Source: Candidatus Baldrarchaeota archaeon
Lineage (GTDB): Archaea > Asgardarchaeota > Baldrarchaeia > Baldrarchaeales > DXJG01
Reading direction: 5' to 3'
DNA length: 14,814 nucleotides
Assembly: GCA_030587435.1 (NCBI GenBank)
Contig: JAUQZC010000057.1
Coordinates: 1 to 14,814 of the forward strand
Of the stretch, positions 6,511 through 13,450 are shown piece by piece. Under the pieces are notes generated by a model. That model saw only the letters and a program-made list of their open reading frames with translations. It was not told where the DNA came from and ran no database searches. The translations under genes and the position numbers were made by a program. Within the stretch, counting starts at the first letter, position 1; each line of letters opens with the position of its first letter.

Positions 6511-6761
6511 GTGCGTGATAATTTGATTATTATGCTCACGCACATCTTGTTCCTTCCCTAGAAAAAGACAGTATAGATGCTCGTTTTCTTTTACGAGAAA
6601 TGGACAAAAACGGTGTAGATAAAGCAGTTCTCCTACCGCTTTTACCCTTCGCTAGCAATGAATATGTAAAGGAGATAGCGGACAAGTTTCCAACCCGCTT
6701 CACCCCGTTTGCTTCGTTCGAAGAAAACCGTTTTGCTTCTTTTGAAGAAAGATCCTTTTAA
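6511..6761 (+). pseudogene. N-terminal fragment of an amidohydrolase-family protein
   Basis: The frame from 6525 reads DYYAHAHLVPSLEKDSIDA, then LLREMDKNGVDKAVLLPLL and EYVKEIADKFPTRFTPFASF before a TAA at 6759. The AHAH metal motif and the REMDKNGVDKAVLLP block are hallmarks of the amidohydrolase_2 superfamily, metal-dependent TIM-barrel hydrolases or decarboxylases. A one-base indel just before the metal motif separates it from its start (GTG at 6511 or 6515): one repair gives DNLIIDAHAH, the other VIIDYYAHAH. Only about 80 of the usual 270-300 residues remain. The end carries a short imperfect duplication, FASFEENRFASFEERS. Nothing downstream continues the family, so this is a truncated, frameshifted remnant. 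Confidence 0.75.
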
Positions 6762-6810
6762 TGAAAATATATTTAGAAAGTTGAATAACTAAGTTATTTC
6801 TGTTTTAGAG

Positions 6811-6972
6811 ATGTTAAAGCAAAGAAAAGCTGGTCAAGGAGTATCGCTGTGGGATGCGGTTCTTTTAGAGTTACAAGTAATAGATGTATTTACAGTTTCG
6901 ATATCCTGGTTAAACATTTGCCAGATAGGAAATCTACTTAAAATAAAGTGTGTTCCTAAAATCAATTTGTAA
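6811..6972 (+). pseudogene. small open frame, probable remnant
   Basis: The ATG at 6811 opens 53 codons: MLKQRKAGQGVSLWDAVLLE, then LQVIDVFTVSISWLN and a lysine-rich tail. GVSLWDAVLLE resembles the C-terminal helix of PIN-domain nucleases (consensus like GLSFWDAxIxA), in which the Asp is catalytic, but the flanking metal-site blocks are missing. The frame upstream is open for only six more codons. There is no proper ribosome site. It is probably a gene fragment within the decayed region; chance is not excluded. Confidence 0.3.
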
Positions 6973-7024
6973 CTCTGTTGCATTCTAAATTTCTATTCAT
7001 TAAAATGCTGTATTAATAAGCTGG

Positions 7025-7231
7025 TTATTGGGCGCCGATTTTTGTTAGGAGTGCTTTGTAGAGTTTTTTGGCGCATTCTGGCTCTAGGTGTGCTTCAATT
7101 TCCTTTTTCACAAATATACCTTTTAAAACTATTTTAATTACATTATTTTTAAGTGATACTTCTTTTATTTTTGAGAGAAGAATAACTTTGGGAATTGCTC
7201 GGGAAGCTAGCCTTTTTGCGAGAGGACTGTA
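7025..7231 (-). pseudogene. start-less small protein remnant, unknown family
   Basis: The minus frame is open for 68 codons between a TAA at 7232 and the stop at 7025. It reads LAKRLASRAIPKVILLSKIK, then EVSLKNNVIKIVLKGIFVKK and EIEAHLEPECAKKLYKALLT before KIGAQ. The alternating beta pattern followed by an amphipathic helix looks like a real small domain. Its first start codon is a GTG near the middle (at VKKEIEAHL), and no ribosome site is evident there. I read it as the C-terminal part of a lost gene. No family is recognised. Confidence 0.4.
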
Positions 7232-7315
7232 TTAATAAACCTTTTGAATGCTTTTTAAACAACTATAATCATATAATTAGGATAAGTTATCTCGAATATC
7301 TACTTGCCACTTTTA

Positions 7316-7964
7316 ATGTGTTGTAATTTTTCTATAAGAGAAGTCTTAAGCCAAAATATTGACAAAGAGATAAAATCTAATCCGAAGAATATTAAGACAA
7401 GCGAAATACTAGCTAATAATATCTTATATCCGTTCTAGGAGGCTTAACAGTTTCAGGTAGGAACTTCTTTTTCAACAGAGTTTTACTGAGATTCTCTTTA
7501 AAGCTGCTCGGAAAGAGGGCATAAACACTGCTCTTGATACAAGCAGCTACTCTAAATGGAAAATATTTGAAAAATATTGAAAGTAACTGACCTCTTACTT
7601 TACGATGTAAGTGTATGGATCCGGAAAGACGAAAAAACACATTGGCGTAACAAACGAATTAATACTCGAAAATCTAGTAAGAGCAGATAAGCTGGAAGTA
7701 CCTATATTCATAGGGGTGCCAGTTGTTCCTGATGCAAACTTCGCAGGTGAGGAGGATTTCAAAAAGCTTGCAAACTTTTTATCACGCTTGAACAACGTGG
7801 TACATGTAGATTTTCTACCATATCACACACTAGGGGAAGCTAAATCACGAAGACTCGGCAAACCCTTCATTAGGTTCAAGGAACCAGATGAAAATTTCAT
7901 TAAAAGATTCAGAGGTATTCTGGAAGATGTAGGGCTAAAAACAAGTGTTAGCGAGCTTCCCTAA
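7316..7964 (+). pseudogene. glycyl-radical-enzyme activase (PflA-type) remnant with multiple frameshifts
   Basis: Pieces of a pyruvate-formate-lyase-activase-type radical SAM protein follow one another in different frames. They are: MCCNFS and KTSEILANNIL (7316-7438); LGGLTVSG then ELLFQQSFTEILFKAARKEG and INTALDTSSYSKWKIFEKY (about 7433-7585); TDLLLYDV; KCMDPER; and a clean 117-codon tail from 7611 (KKHIGVTNELILENL, VPIFIGVPVVPD, VHVDFLPYHTLGEAKSRRLG). These equal the family's SGGEPL, DTSGY, YDIKHMDPEKH, TGVSNELI and LPYHRLGE blocks in the right order. The CX3CX2C cluster motif is not intact and at least three or four frame changes are needed, so no working enzyme can be made. The GTG frame at 7611 alone would lack the whole active site. 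No glycyl radical enzyme is in the window. Confidence 0.8.
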
Positions 7965-7995
7965 ACTTAAATTTACACAACATCCAAATTAATGT

Positions 7996-8013
7996 GAAAT
8001 AAAAAGGTGAGTT
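7996..8013 (-). terminator. T-rich terminator after the pyrophosphatase at 8014-10197
   Basis: Directly after the TAA the minus strand reads AACTCACC, TTTTT and ATTTC, an archaeal T-tract terminator. The same element follows the other pyrophosphatase gene at 10411-10432. Confidence 0.5.
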
Positions 8014-10197
8014 TTAGATTATGAGTAGTGCTGCAAGAAACAGTGGTATGAAGACGAGAGACACGGTATTCAACAGTTTAATCAATATGTGTAGGCTCGG
8101 TCCAGCGGTGTCTTTTAACGGGTCTCCAACCGTATCTCCAACGACAGCTGCTGTATGTGTTGGTGAGCCTTTGCCTCCAAATTTGCCGGACTCAACGTAT
8201 TTTTTCGCATTGTCCCAGATACAGCCTCCCCACATCATCATTATGGCCAGTGGAACCCCTGTTACCGTCGCCCCGATTACCAGTGCACCCACTGCAACCC
8301 AGCCGAAAAGATAGCCAACAATGATCGGCGAAACTATGGCAATTAACCCAGGTGCGATCATTTTCTTAAGAGCATATTTCGTACTTATGTCTACGCATCG
8401 AGAATAATCTGGTAGCGCTGTCCCCTCTCTTAGTCCAGGTATTTCTCTAAATTGTCTCCTCACTTCCTCAACCATTACATGGGCGGCGTCTCCAACAGCT
8501 TTTATAGCTGCTGAAGAGAACAGGAATGGAATCATTCCCCCAACAAAAGCCCCGACAACCACAGTTATTTTGTTCAGCGCCATCTGGCTGACAAACGATT
8601 CTATTGTTTGAAGTAACGCTGTTAAAGCCTCTGGACTTGGGTTAACAATGTCCCAAACACCTGCCTCATATCTTGTAACCTCTAAAATAAACGCTTGAAA
8701 CAATAGAAGTGCTGCCAAAGCTGCAGAAGCCATGGCATAACCTTTCGTCAAAGCCTTTGTAGTGTTTCCTAAAGCGTCAAGAGGCTCTAATCTATCCCTC
8801 AACTCCTTTTCAGCCCCACTTAATTCAGCAATTCCACCAGCATTATCAACTATAGGTCCAATACCATCCATTGTTAAAATCATTCCACAAACTGAGAGCA
8901 TACCCATCGTTGCCAACGTTGTGCCATAAACTCCTCCAACAAAAACATCTCCCAAACCGCTTACCACTGCCCACTGCGCCCCGAGATAAAACGAACCTAC
9001 AAGCGCTACGACGATTGTTATAATTGGTAGTGCAGTTGATTCCATTCCAGCAGCAAGACCGGACAATATGTTTATTGCAGGACCTGTTTGCGCAGCTTCA
9101 GCCGTTTTCCTAACGTGTTTTGATTCACTTGCCGTATAAATCTCTGTTTCAAACACTATAAAGAGACTCGCTAATATTCCGAGGAGAGATGCTACGTAAA
9201 GATAGGTTGCATACGGGATAAACATTGCTAACACGAAGTAAAGTAGAGCTGCACACGCTACAACACTTGCAAAAAAACCTATTCTAAGAGGTGTCATCGG
9301 ATCGGTGAACTCTCTTTTCCCTAGCGATGCACCTACACCAACGTAGGTTGCGAAGACGCCTATTGCTCTCACCAGTAACGGCAATATGATGAATAGTTCA
9401 ACACGTATGCCCGTAGTATAATAGAAGATGAAGTAGACTATGAGCCCAATTATCATGCCACCTATGTTTTCCGCTGTCACAGATTCAAATAAATCTGCGC
9501 CTCTTCCCGCACAGTCACCTACGTTATCCCCAACCTGATCGGCGATGACCGCTGGGTTTCTAGGATCATCCTCGGGGATTCCCATCTCAACTTTGCCTAC
9601 GAGGTCAGCTCCTATGTCCGCCGCTTTCGTGTAAATTCCTCCTCCAAGCTGAGCGAAAAGCGCTGCTAAACTTGCACCAAAGCCGAAACCAGCAAGTATT
9701 CCCGGATCTTTAAACAGTATGTAGAGTGCAATTAAACCTAGTAGACTCATACTAATAACGGATAAGCCGAGTACTGTTCCTCCGTAAGTTGCTACGGTAA
9801 GAGCTTCACGTGAACCTTTTACTGCAGCCGCTGTTGTTCTCACGTTTGCTCGTGTTGAAGCATCCATACTAATATAAGCTGCAAGTAACGAGAAAAGTGA
9901 ACCTAGCATGAATGCCCCTGCAATTTTAACTCCATAAAGGTAGTCTATCCCTATTTCCGTCTTTACAGGGAATATGTAGCCTAGTATTGCTATGAGTATT
10001 GCAAGTACTACCGCTATTGATAAAATAGATTTGAATTGTCTGCTAAGATATGTGCTGGAACCTTGTCTTATTCCCAGCCATACTTTTCGCATCTCTTCAG
10101 TTCCAGTGTCGTATTTGTCTACAAGTCGAAGAAAGGCGATTGCACTTGCAACGCCGATAAGGGCCGTAGCAAATATGAAGATGGTTATGCCTAACAT
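8014..10197 (-). CDS. hppA: membrane-bound proton-translocating pyrophosphatase, K+-independent type (second copy)
   Basis: This enzyme hydrolyses pyrophosphate and pumps protons across the membrane. The full family length of about 727 residues and about 16 helices are present. Motifs are: [20 protein letters not shown] (about 185-204), [20 protein letters not shown] (about 209-228), [10 protein letters not shown], and near the end [25 protein letters not shown] carries the Lys and Thr that mark the K+-independent class, known as proton pumps. I start at the ATG at 10197, behind GAGGAG, instead of the frame's far end at 10329: the extra 44 residues are polar, unlike the family, and contain a promoter-like TATA box. 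One odd point is GGCIWDN, where the family, including the sister gene, has the very conserved GGAWDN. It lies 235 nt downstream of its sister. Confidence 0.93.
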   Translation of the reverse strand: MLGITIFIFATALIGVASAIAFLRLVDKYDTGTEEMRKVWLGIRQGSSTYLSRQFKSILSIAVVLAILIAILGYIFPVKTEIGIDYLYGVKIAGAFMLGSLFSLLAAYISMDASTRANVRTTAAAVKGSREALTVATYGGTVLGLSVISMSLLGLIALYILFKDPGILAGFGFGASLAALFAQLGGGIYTKAADIGADLVGKVEMGIPEDDPRNPAVIADQVGDNVGDCAGRGADLFESVTAENIGGMIIGLIVYFIFYYTTGIRVELFIILPLLVRAIGVFATYVGVGASLGKREFTDPMTPLRIGFFASVVACAALLYFVLAMFIPYATYLYVASLLGILASLFIVFETEIYTASESKHVRKTAEAAQTGPAINILSGLAAGMESTALPIITIVVALVGSFYLGAQWAVVSGLGDVFVGGVYGTTLATMGMLSVCGMILTMDGIGPIVDNAGGIAELSGAEKELRDRLEPLDALGNTTKALTKGYAMASAALAALLLFQAFILEVTRYEAGVWDIVNPSPEALTALLQTIESFVSQMALNKITVVVGAFVGGMIPFLFSSAAIKAVGDAAHVMVEEVRRQFREIPGLREGTALPDYSRCVDISTKYALKKMIAPGLIAIVSPIIVGYLFGWVAVGALVIGATVTGVPLAIMMMWGGCIWDNAKKYVESGKFGGKGSPTHTAAVVGDTVGDPLKDTAGPSLHILIKLLNTVSLVFIPLFLAALLII

Positions 10198-10273
10198 TCT
10201 TTTCTCCTCATTTTCTCCAAATTTTTCATTTGCTTTTTTGTTGTTTTTAACAGTCGGCAATTCGCGCGCAATA

Positions 10274-10284
10274 ATGTATAAATC
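10274..10284 (-). promoter_or_regulatory. candidate TATA box for the pyrophosphatase at 8014-10197
   Basis: On the minus strand this reads ATTTATACATT. Initiation about 25 bases on, near 10250, gives a leader of about 50 bases before the ATG at 10197. This supports the shorter start and independent transcription from the upstream sister gene. Confidence 0.4.
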
Positions 10285-10410
10285 GGGTTGGAGGGAGAGC
10301 GGTTTTGCAATAAAGAATTTTGAATACATAAAGGTAGCTAATGATTTTTAAATACATCTGAATATAATTATCTAAAAGCTTTAATATAAATGAAAACTTA
10401 TATAAAATTC

Positions 10411-10432
10411 TTTAAATAAAAAAGAATGAGTT
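10411..10432 (-). terminator. T-rich terminator after the pyrophosphatase at 10433-12526
   Basis: Right after the TAA the minus strand reads AACTCATTC, TTTTTT and ATTTAAA. It is nearly identical to the element behind the sister gene (7996-8013). It suggests that the two genes are not simply one operon. Confidence 0.5.
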
Positions 10433-12526
10433 TTAGCCTAATAAAAGCAGTATTATCGGATTCAAGAACAACACAACTAAGGTCAGCGCAATGATGTTCA
10501 GCAACTTAACCAATATGTGAAGCGAAGGACCGCTCGTATCCTTCAATGGATCACCAACAGTATCACCGACAACAGCCGCCTTATGCGTATCACTTCCCTT
10601 ACCTCCAAAAACACCAGTCTCTATATACTTCTTTGCATTGTCCCACGCACCACCAGCATTAAACATGAAAATAGCCAAAATCACACCGGTTACTGTCGCC
10701 GAAAGGAGAAATGCAGCAAGCGTTTCAACACCGAAAAGTTTACCTACAATGATTGGACTTATAATGCCCACCAAACCTGGAATAATCATTCCCCTTATAC
10801 CTGCTTTCGTTGCGATGTCAACAGCCACATCGTATCTAGGCTTCGCTTTTCCTTCCCTTAGTCCAGGTATTTCTCTAAACTGCCTTCTTACTTCCTCTAC
10901 AATTTTGAATGCTGCTTTTCCAACAGCTTCTATAGCGTACGCCGAGAATATAAATGGAACAATTCCTCCGAGGAATAATCCAAGAATCGTTACAGGAGAT
11001 GTTAAATCAATAGTGAAGTTCGGAATCCTTGCGGACACTATTTCAAGGTAAGATGCAAACAGGACGAACGCTGAAAGGGTAGCGCAACCCATAGCATAAC
11101 CCTTAGTTATTGCTTTCGTAGTGTTTCCAATGGAGTCTAACATATCGGTTATTTTTCTAACGTCTTCGCCAAGACCTGACATCTCTGCAATTCCACCAGC
11201 ATTGTCGGTTATTGGACCAAATGTGTCAGAGGACATAATTATACTGGTCATCGATAACATACCCAATGTAGCCATAGCAATCCCATAAAAACCAAGCTTA
11301 TGGTCAGTTAACCCGCCGGAAACTATGTACGAAATTATTATCGCAGCAGATAACACAATAAGTGGCAGTCCAGTGCTTTTCATACCAACCGCTAACCCAG
11401 TAATAACGTTCGTTGCAGGCCCTGTTTTTGCTGCCTCAGCTATACTTTTAACCGGCCTATACTGGTAACTTGTATAATATTGAATTAATAGGCCAACTAA
11501 AACCGCAGTAATTATACCAATGACAATATCTACGAAAAAGATGAGTTTCCCTCCTAACATTAACACTACGGAGATGTAGAACAAAATCGCCGCAGTAACA
11601 CCCATCAAAACGTATCCTATGTTTATTGACATCATTGGATCATCTTTTTTGATCGTACCCACAGCTAAGATACCGACGATTGAAGCCACTATGCCGATAG
11701 CGCCAGCAACCAATGGAAATACTACACCCTCAAAACCGAAGTACGCTGCAAGAGCTAAACCAAGAATCATAGCACCAATAATATTATCAGTGAAGGACTC
11801 GAACAGGTCTGCGCCTCTTCCTGCACAGTCGCCCACGTTATCTCCAACTAGATCGGCGATGACCGCCGGGTTTCTCGGGTCATCTTCAGGAATTCCCTCT
11901 TCAACTTTTCCACTTATATCCGCACCTACATCCGCACCCTTAGTATAGATTCCTCCTCCAAGCTGAGCGAAAAGACCCACTAAACTGGCACCGAAGCCAA
12001 AGCTAACTATAAGTTCCGGGTTTAGAGTACCAGTAATTGAAGAATACAGATAGTAGAGAAGAGTAACGCCTAGGATACTTATACTTGTTATACCTAAACC
12101 CGTAACAGCACCACCACGAAAAGCAATCTTCGTTGCTTCAGGAAGATTATGGTTTCTAGCAGCTTCAGTGGTTCTAACATGGGCAATTGTGGAAATGTTC
12201 ATACCTATATAGCCGGCAAGCGCTGATGCTGCAGCCCCTAAGATAAACGCAAGCGAGTAGTATGGAGCTCCACCATGGTTAATAAAGTCGTATATGTAGA
12301 GGCATATTGCTATGATTGCTGCAACTATCGCTATTGTTGTGTTCTGACGTTTTAAGTAGGCTTTGGCACCTATTCTGATAGCTTCTGCGATTTCCTTCAT
12401 TTTCTCCGTTCCAGCAGGCTTCTTTTTAATGTATGTTATAAGGTACGCAATTATACCGAGTGCTACGAGGCTAGCTACTAGGGGGATCCATAGATACCAC
12501 CATTTTGGTTCAACTGCGACATCCAC
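10433..12526 (-). CDS. hppA: membrane-bound proton-translocating pyrophosphatase, K+-independent type (first copy)
   Basis: This is the second full-length membrane pyrophosphatase (697 residues, about 16 helices). It starts with GTG at 12526 behind GAGGTGG. The catalytic set is complete: GGGIYTKGADVGADISGKVE (about 190-209), [20 protein letters not shown] (about 211-230), [21 protein letters not shown] and [25 protein letters not shown] has the Lys and Thr of the K+-independent, proton-pumping class. ADISGKVE replaces the commoner ADLVGKVE. It aligns with its downstream sister over the whole length but differs widely at both termini and in the loops, so the duplication is old or the copies came from different lineages. 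With two such pumps, pyrophosphate from biosynthesis, including any made by the cytidylyltransferase-type gene nearby, can be conserved as a proton gradient; this metabolic link is inference. Confidence 0.93.
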   Translation of the reverse strand: MDVAVEPKWWYLWIPLVASLVALGIIAYLITYIKKKPAGTEKMKEIAEAIRIGAKAYLKRQNTTIAIVAAIIAICLYIYDFINHGGAPYYSLAFILGAAASALAGYIGMNISTIAHVRTTEAARNHNLPEATKIAFRGGAVTGLGITSISILGVTLLYYLYSSITGTLNPELIVSFGFGASLVGLFAQLGGGIYTKGADVGADISGKVEEGIPEDDPRNPAVIADLVGDNVGDCAGRGADLFESFTDNIIGAMILGLALAAYFGFEGVVFPLVAGAIGIVASIVGILAVGTIKKDDPMMSINIGYVLMGVTAAILFYISVVLMLGGKLIFFVDIVIGIITAVLVGLLIQYYTSYQYRPVKSIAEAAKTGPATNVITGLAVGMKSTGLPLIVLSAAIIISYIVSGGLTDHKLGFYGIAMATLGMLSMTSIIMSSDTFGPITDNAGGIAEMSGLGEDVRKITDMLDSIGNTTKAITKGYAMGCATLSAFVLFASYLEIVSARIPNFTIDLTSPVTILGLFLGGIVPFIFSAYAIEAVGKAAFKIVEEVRRQFREIPGLREGKAKPRYDVAVDIATKAGIRGMIIPGLVGIISPIIVGKLFGVETLAAFLLSATVTGVILAIFMFNAGGAWDNAKKYIETGVFGGKGSDTHKAAVVGDTVGDPLKDTSGPSLHILVKLLNIIALTLVVLFLNPIILLLLG

Positions 12527-12626
12527 TCCTATCCACCTCTTATCCGATTTTTAAGCCAGATTTAATATCTGTTTCAATCGAGAAAGTAAGTTAGAGGGCA
12601 ACTTTTTGCTAAAATAAGAAAATTTG

Positions 12627-12641
12627 AATATTTAAAAATTT
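12627..12641 (-). promoter_or_regulatory. candidate TATA box for the pyrophosphatase at 10433-12526
   Basis: The minus strand reads AAATTTTTAAATATT. It would place the transcript start near 12600 and a leader of about 75 bases. The whole area is AT-rich, so specificity is low. Confidence 0.25.
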
Positions 12642-12773
12642 ATCTCATAAACCTAAAAACAGTTTGACAGTTTAACATAAAATTTTATCTAATATTCTTT
12701 CTAAACTATTAAATTTTCTAAAAAAATTATATAATTAATAGTCTTTCAAAATTTCACTTAGTAATCTTCACTA

Positions 12774-12796
12774 CATTATTAAACAATTTAATAATG
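12774..12796. repeat. perfect 10-bp inverted repeat, 3-nt spacer
   Basis: CATTATTAAA, CAA and TTTAATAATG form a perfect dyad. It could be a dimeric regulator site or a hairpin. It lies about 250 bases upstream of the pyrophosphatase start. Confidence 0.6.
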
Positions 12797-12863
12797 ATAG
12801 ACATTGATTCATTATATTGAACAATCTCTTTAAAATATTAAAACAAATTGGTTAAATAACTTC

Positions 12864-12883
12864 TTCTAATTCTTAAATTAGAA
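12864..12883. repeat. perfect 8-bp inverted repeat, 4-nt spacer
   Basis: TTCTAATT, CTTA and AATTAGAA form a perfect dyad in the same AT-rich region, about 110 bases ahead of the dead aminopeptidase's start. Confidence 0.5.
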
Positions 12884-12975
12884 AACTAATCTAAAAGGCA
12901 AGTTGATGGAGAAACTAAAATAATTAAGGGCGAATATTATGGAAGCTAGTTCAATTTGCAATGGAGGTATAATGT

Positions 12976-13183
12976 TTGAGGGTTTTTATCTCAGTTGATA
13001 TTGGAAGGTATTGTTGGCGTAGTATCTTTAAAACACGTGATATCTGATTCTAAAGAATATGAAAGAGCTAGGAAATGGATGACACTAGAAGTTAAAGCCG
13101 CAGTTGAAGCAGCAAAGGAATATGGTGTGAAGAAAATCGTTGTAGCAGATTCTCATGGAACAATGATAAATCTCCTAATCTAG
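12976..13183 (+). pseudogene. frameshifted N-terminal fragment of a DppA-type D-aminopeptidase (peptidase family M55)
   Basis: TTG at 12976, seven bases after GGAGGT, opens MRVFISVDI. One extra G at about 13003 then shifts the frame, which continues as EGIVGVVSLKHVISDSKEYE and, later, KIVVADSHGTMINLLI, stopping at 13181. Removing the extra base restores the family's MRVFISVDIEG start; the D-x-E pair and the histidine in DSHGT are zinc ligands in DppA. Only about 69 of roughly 270 residues remain, and the second half, with the other ligands, is replaced by a PIN-domain tail. M55 enzymes release D-amino acids or trim short peptides in the cytosol. It cannot be functional as it stands. Confidence 0.82.
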
Positions 13184-13293
13184 CTGACTGCTACGCGCTT
13201 AGCGTTGCTTACCTTAATAACGGGATACTCCTAACAACAGACAGTGGGCTAAAAGAAACCAAGGAAGTTCCCGTAAAATATTTTAAAGTGTAA
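13171..13293 (+). pseudogene. C-terminal fragment of a PIN-domain (VapC-like) nuclease
   Basis: The frame reads SPNLADCYALSVAYLNNGIL then LTTDSGLKETKEVPVKYFKV to a TAA at 13291. LADCYALSVA followed by LLTTDSGL is the usual third-helix aspartate and final strand of PIN-domain ribonucleases, in which both aspartates contribute to the metal site. The N-terminal two-thirds is missing and there is no start codon; the frame runs into the dead aminopeptidase in a different frame at about 13170-13183. No antitoxin gene is beside it. The junction marks a deletion that joined two unrelated genes of the same orientation. Confidence 0.7.
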
Positions 13294-13383
13294 ACTTCAG
13301 ACTTACTGTTACCACGTTTAATTTCAAACCTTGTTTTCAATTAAAAACAAATCTTGCTTTCTAATGTTTTCTGCGATACATTT

Positions 13384-13395
13384 AACTAGCTAGTT
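13384..13395. promoter_or_regulatory. 12-bp perfect palindrome upstream of the transporter
   Basis: AACTAGCTAGTT is a perfect palindrome 55 bases ahead of the transporter's start codon. The position suits an operator. No regulator gene is nearby, so this is only a candidate. Confidence 0.3.
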
Positions 13396-13432
13396 GTCTT
13401 CATTAAGGGGTGCAATTTAATCCTTATACATC

Positions 13433-13450
13433 AGGTTTAGGTGTAAACCT
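13433..13450 (+). promoter_or_regulatory. hairpin with the ribosome site in its loop, ahead of the transporter
   Basis: AGGTTTA, GGTG and TAAACCT form a perfect 7-bp stem with a 4-base loop. The loop carries the likely Shine-Dalgarno core GGTG, and the stem ends on the first base of the TTG start. In the transcript this could reduce ribosome access; regulation is inferred only from the geometry. Confidence 0.4.

Larger units (their letters stand above)
12527..12975. other. very AT-rich divergent intergenic region
   Basis: These 449 bases separate the first pyrophosphatase from the dead aminopeptidase fragment. They are strongly AT-rich, contain no convincing frame, and hold two perfect inverted repeats (12774-12796 and 12864-12883), a shorter palindrome ATAAAATTTTAT (12677-12688) and a TATA candidate. 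The ribosome site GGAGGT of the dead gene lies at 12963-12968. Confidence 0.6.

Noticed and set aside
8021..8314. 97-codon plus-strand frame, with AGGTGAG upstream
   Set aside because: It is antisense to the conserved C-terminus of a pyrophosphatase; the apparent ribosome site is the complement of that gene's terminator element.
10517..11948. Several plus-strand frames of 109-137 codons
   Set aside because: All are shadows of the pyrophosphatase at 10433-12526, created by its codon bias.
12590..12960. AT-rich region with dyads as a replication origin
   Set aside because: No Orc1/Cdc6 gene is adjacent and no origin-recognition-box-like repeated motif is seen.
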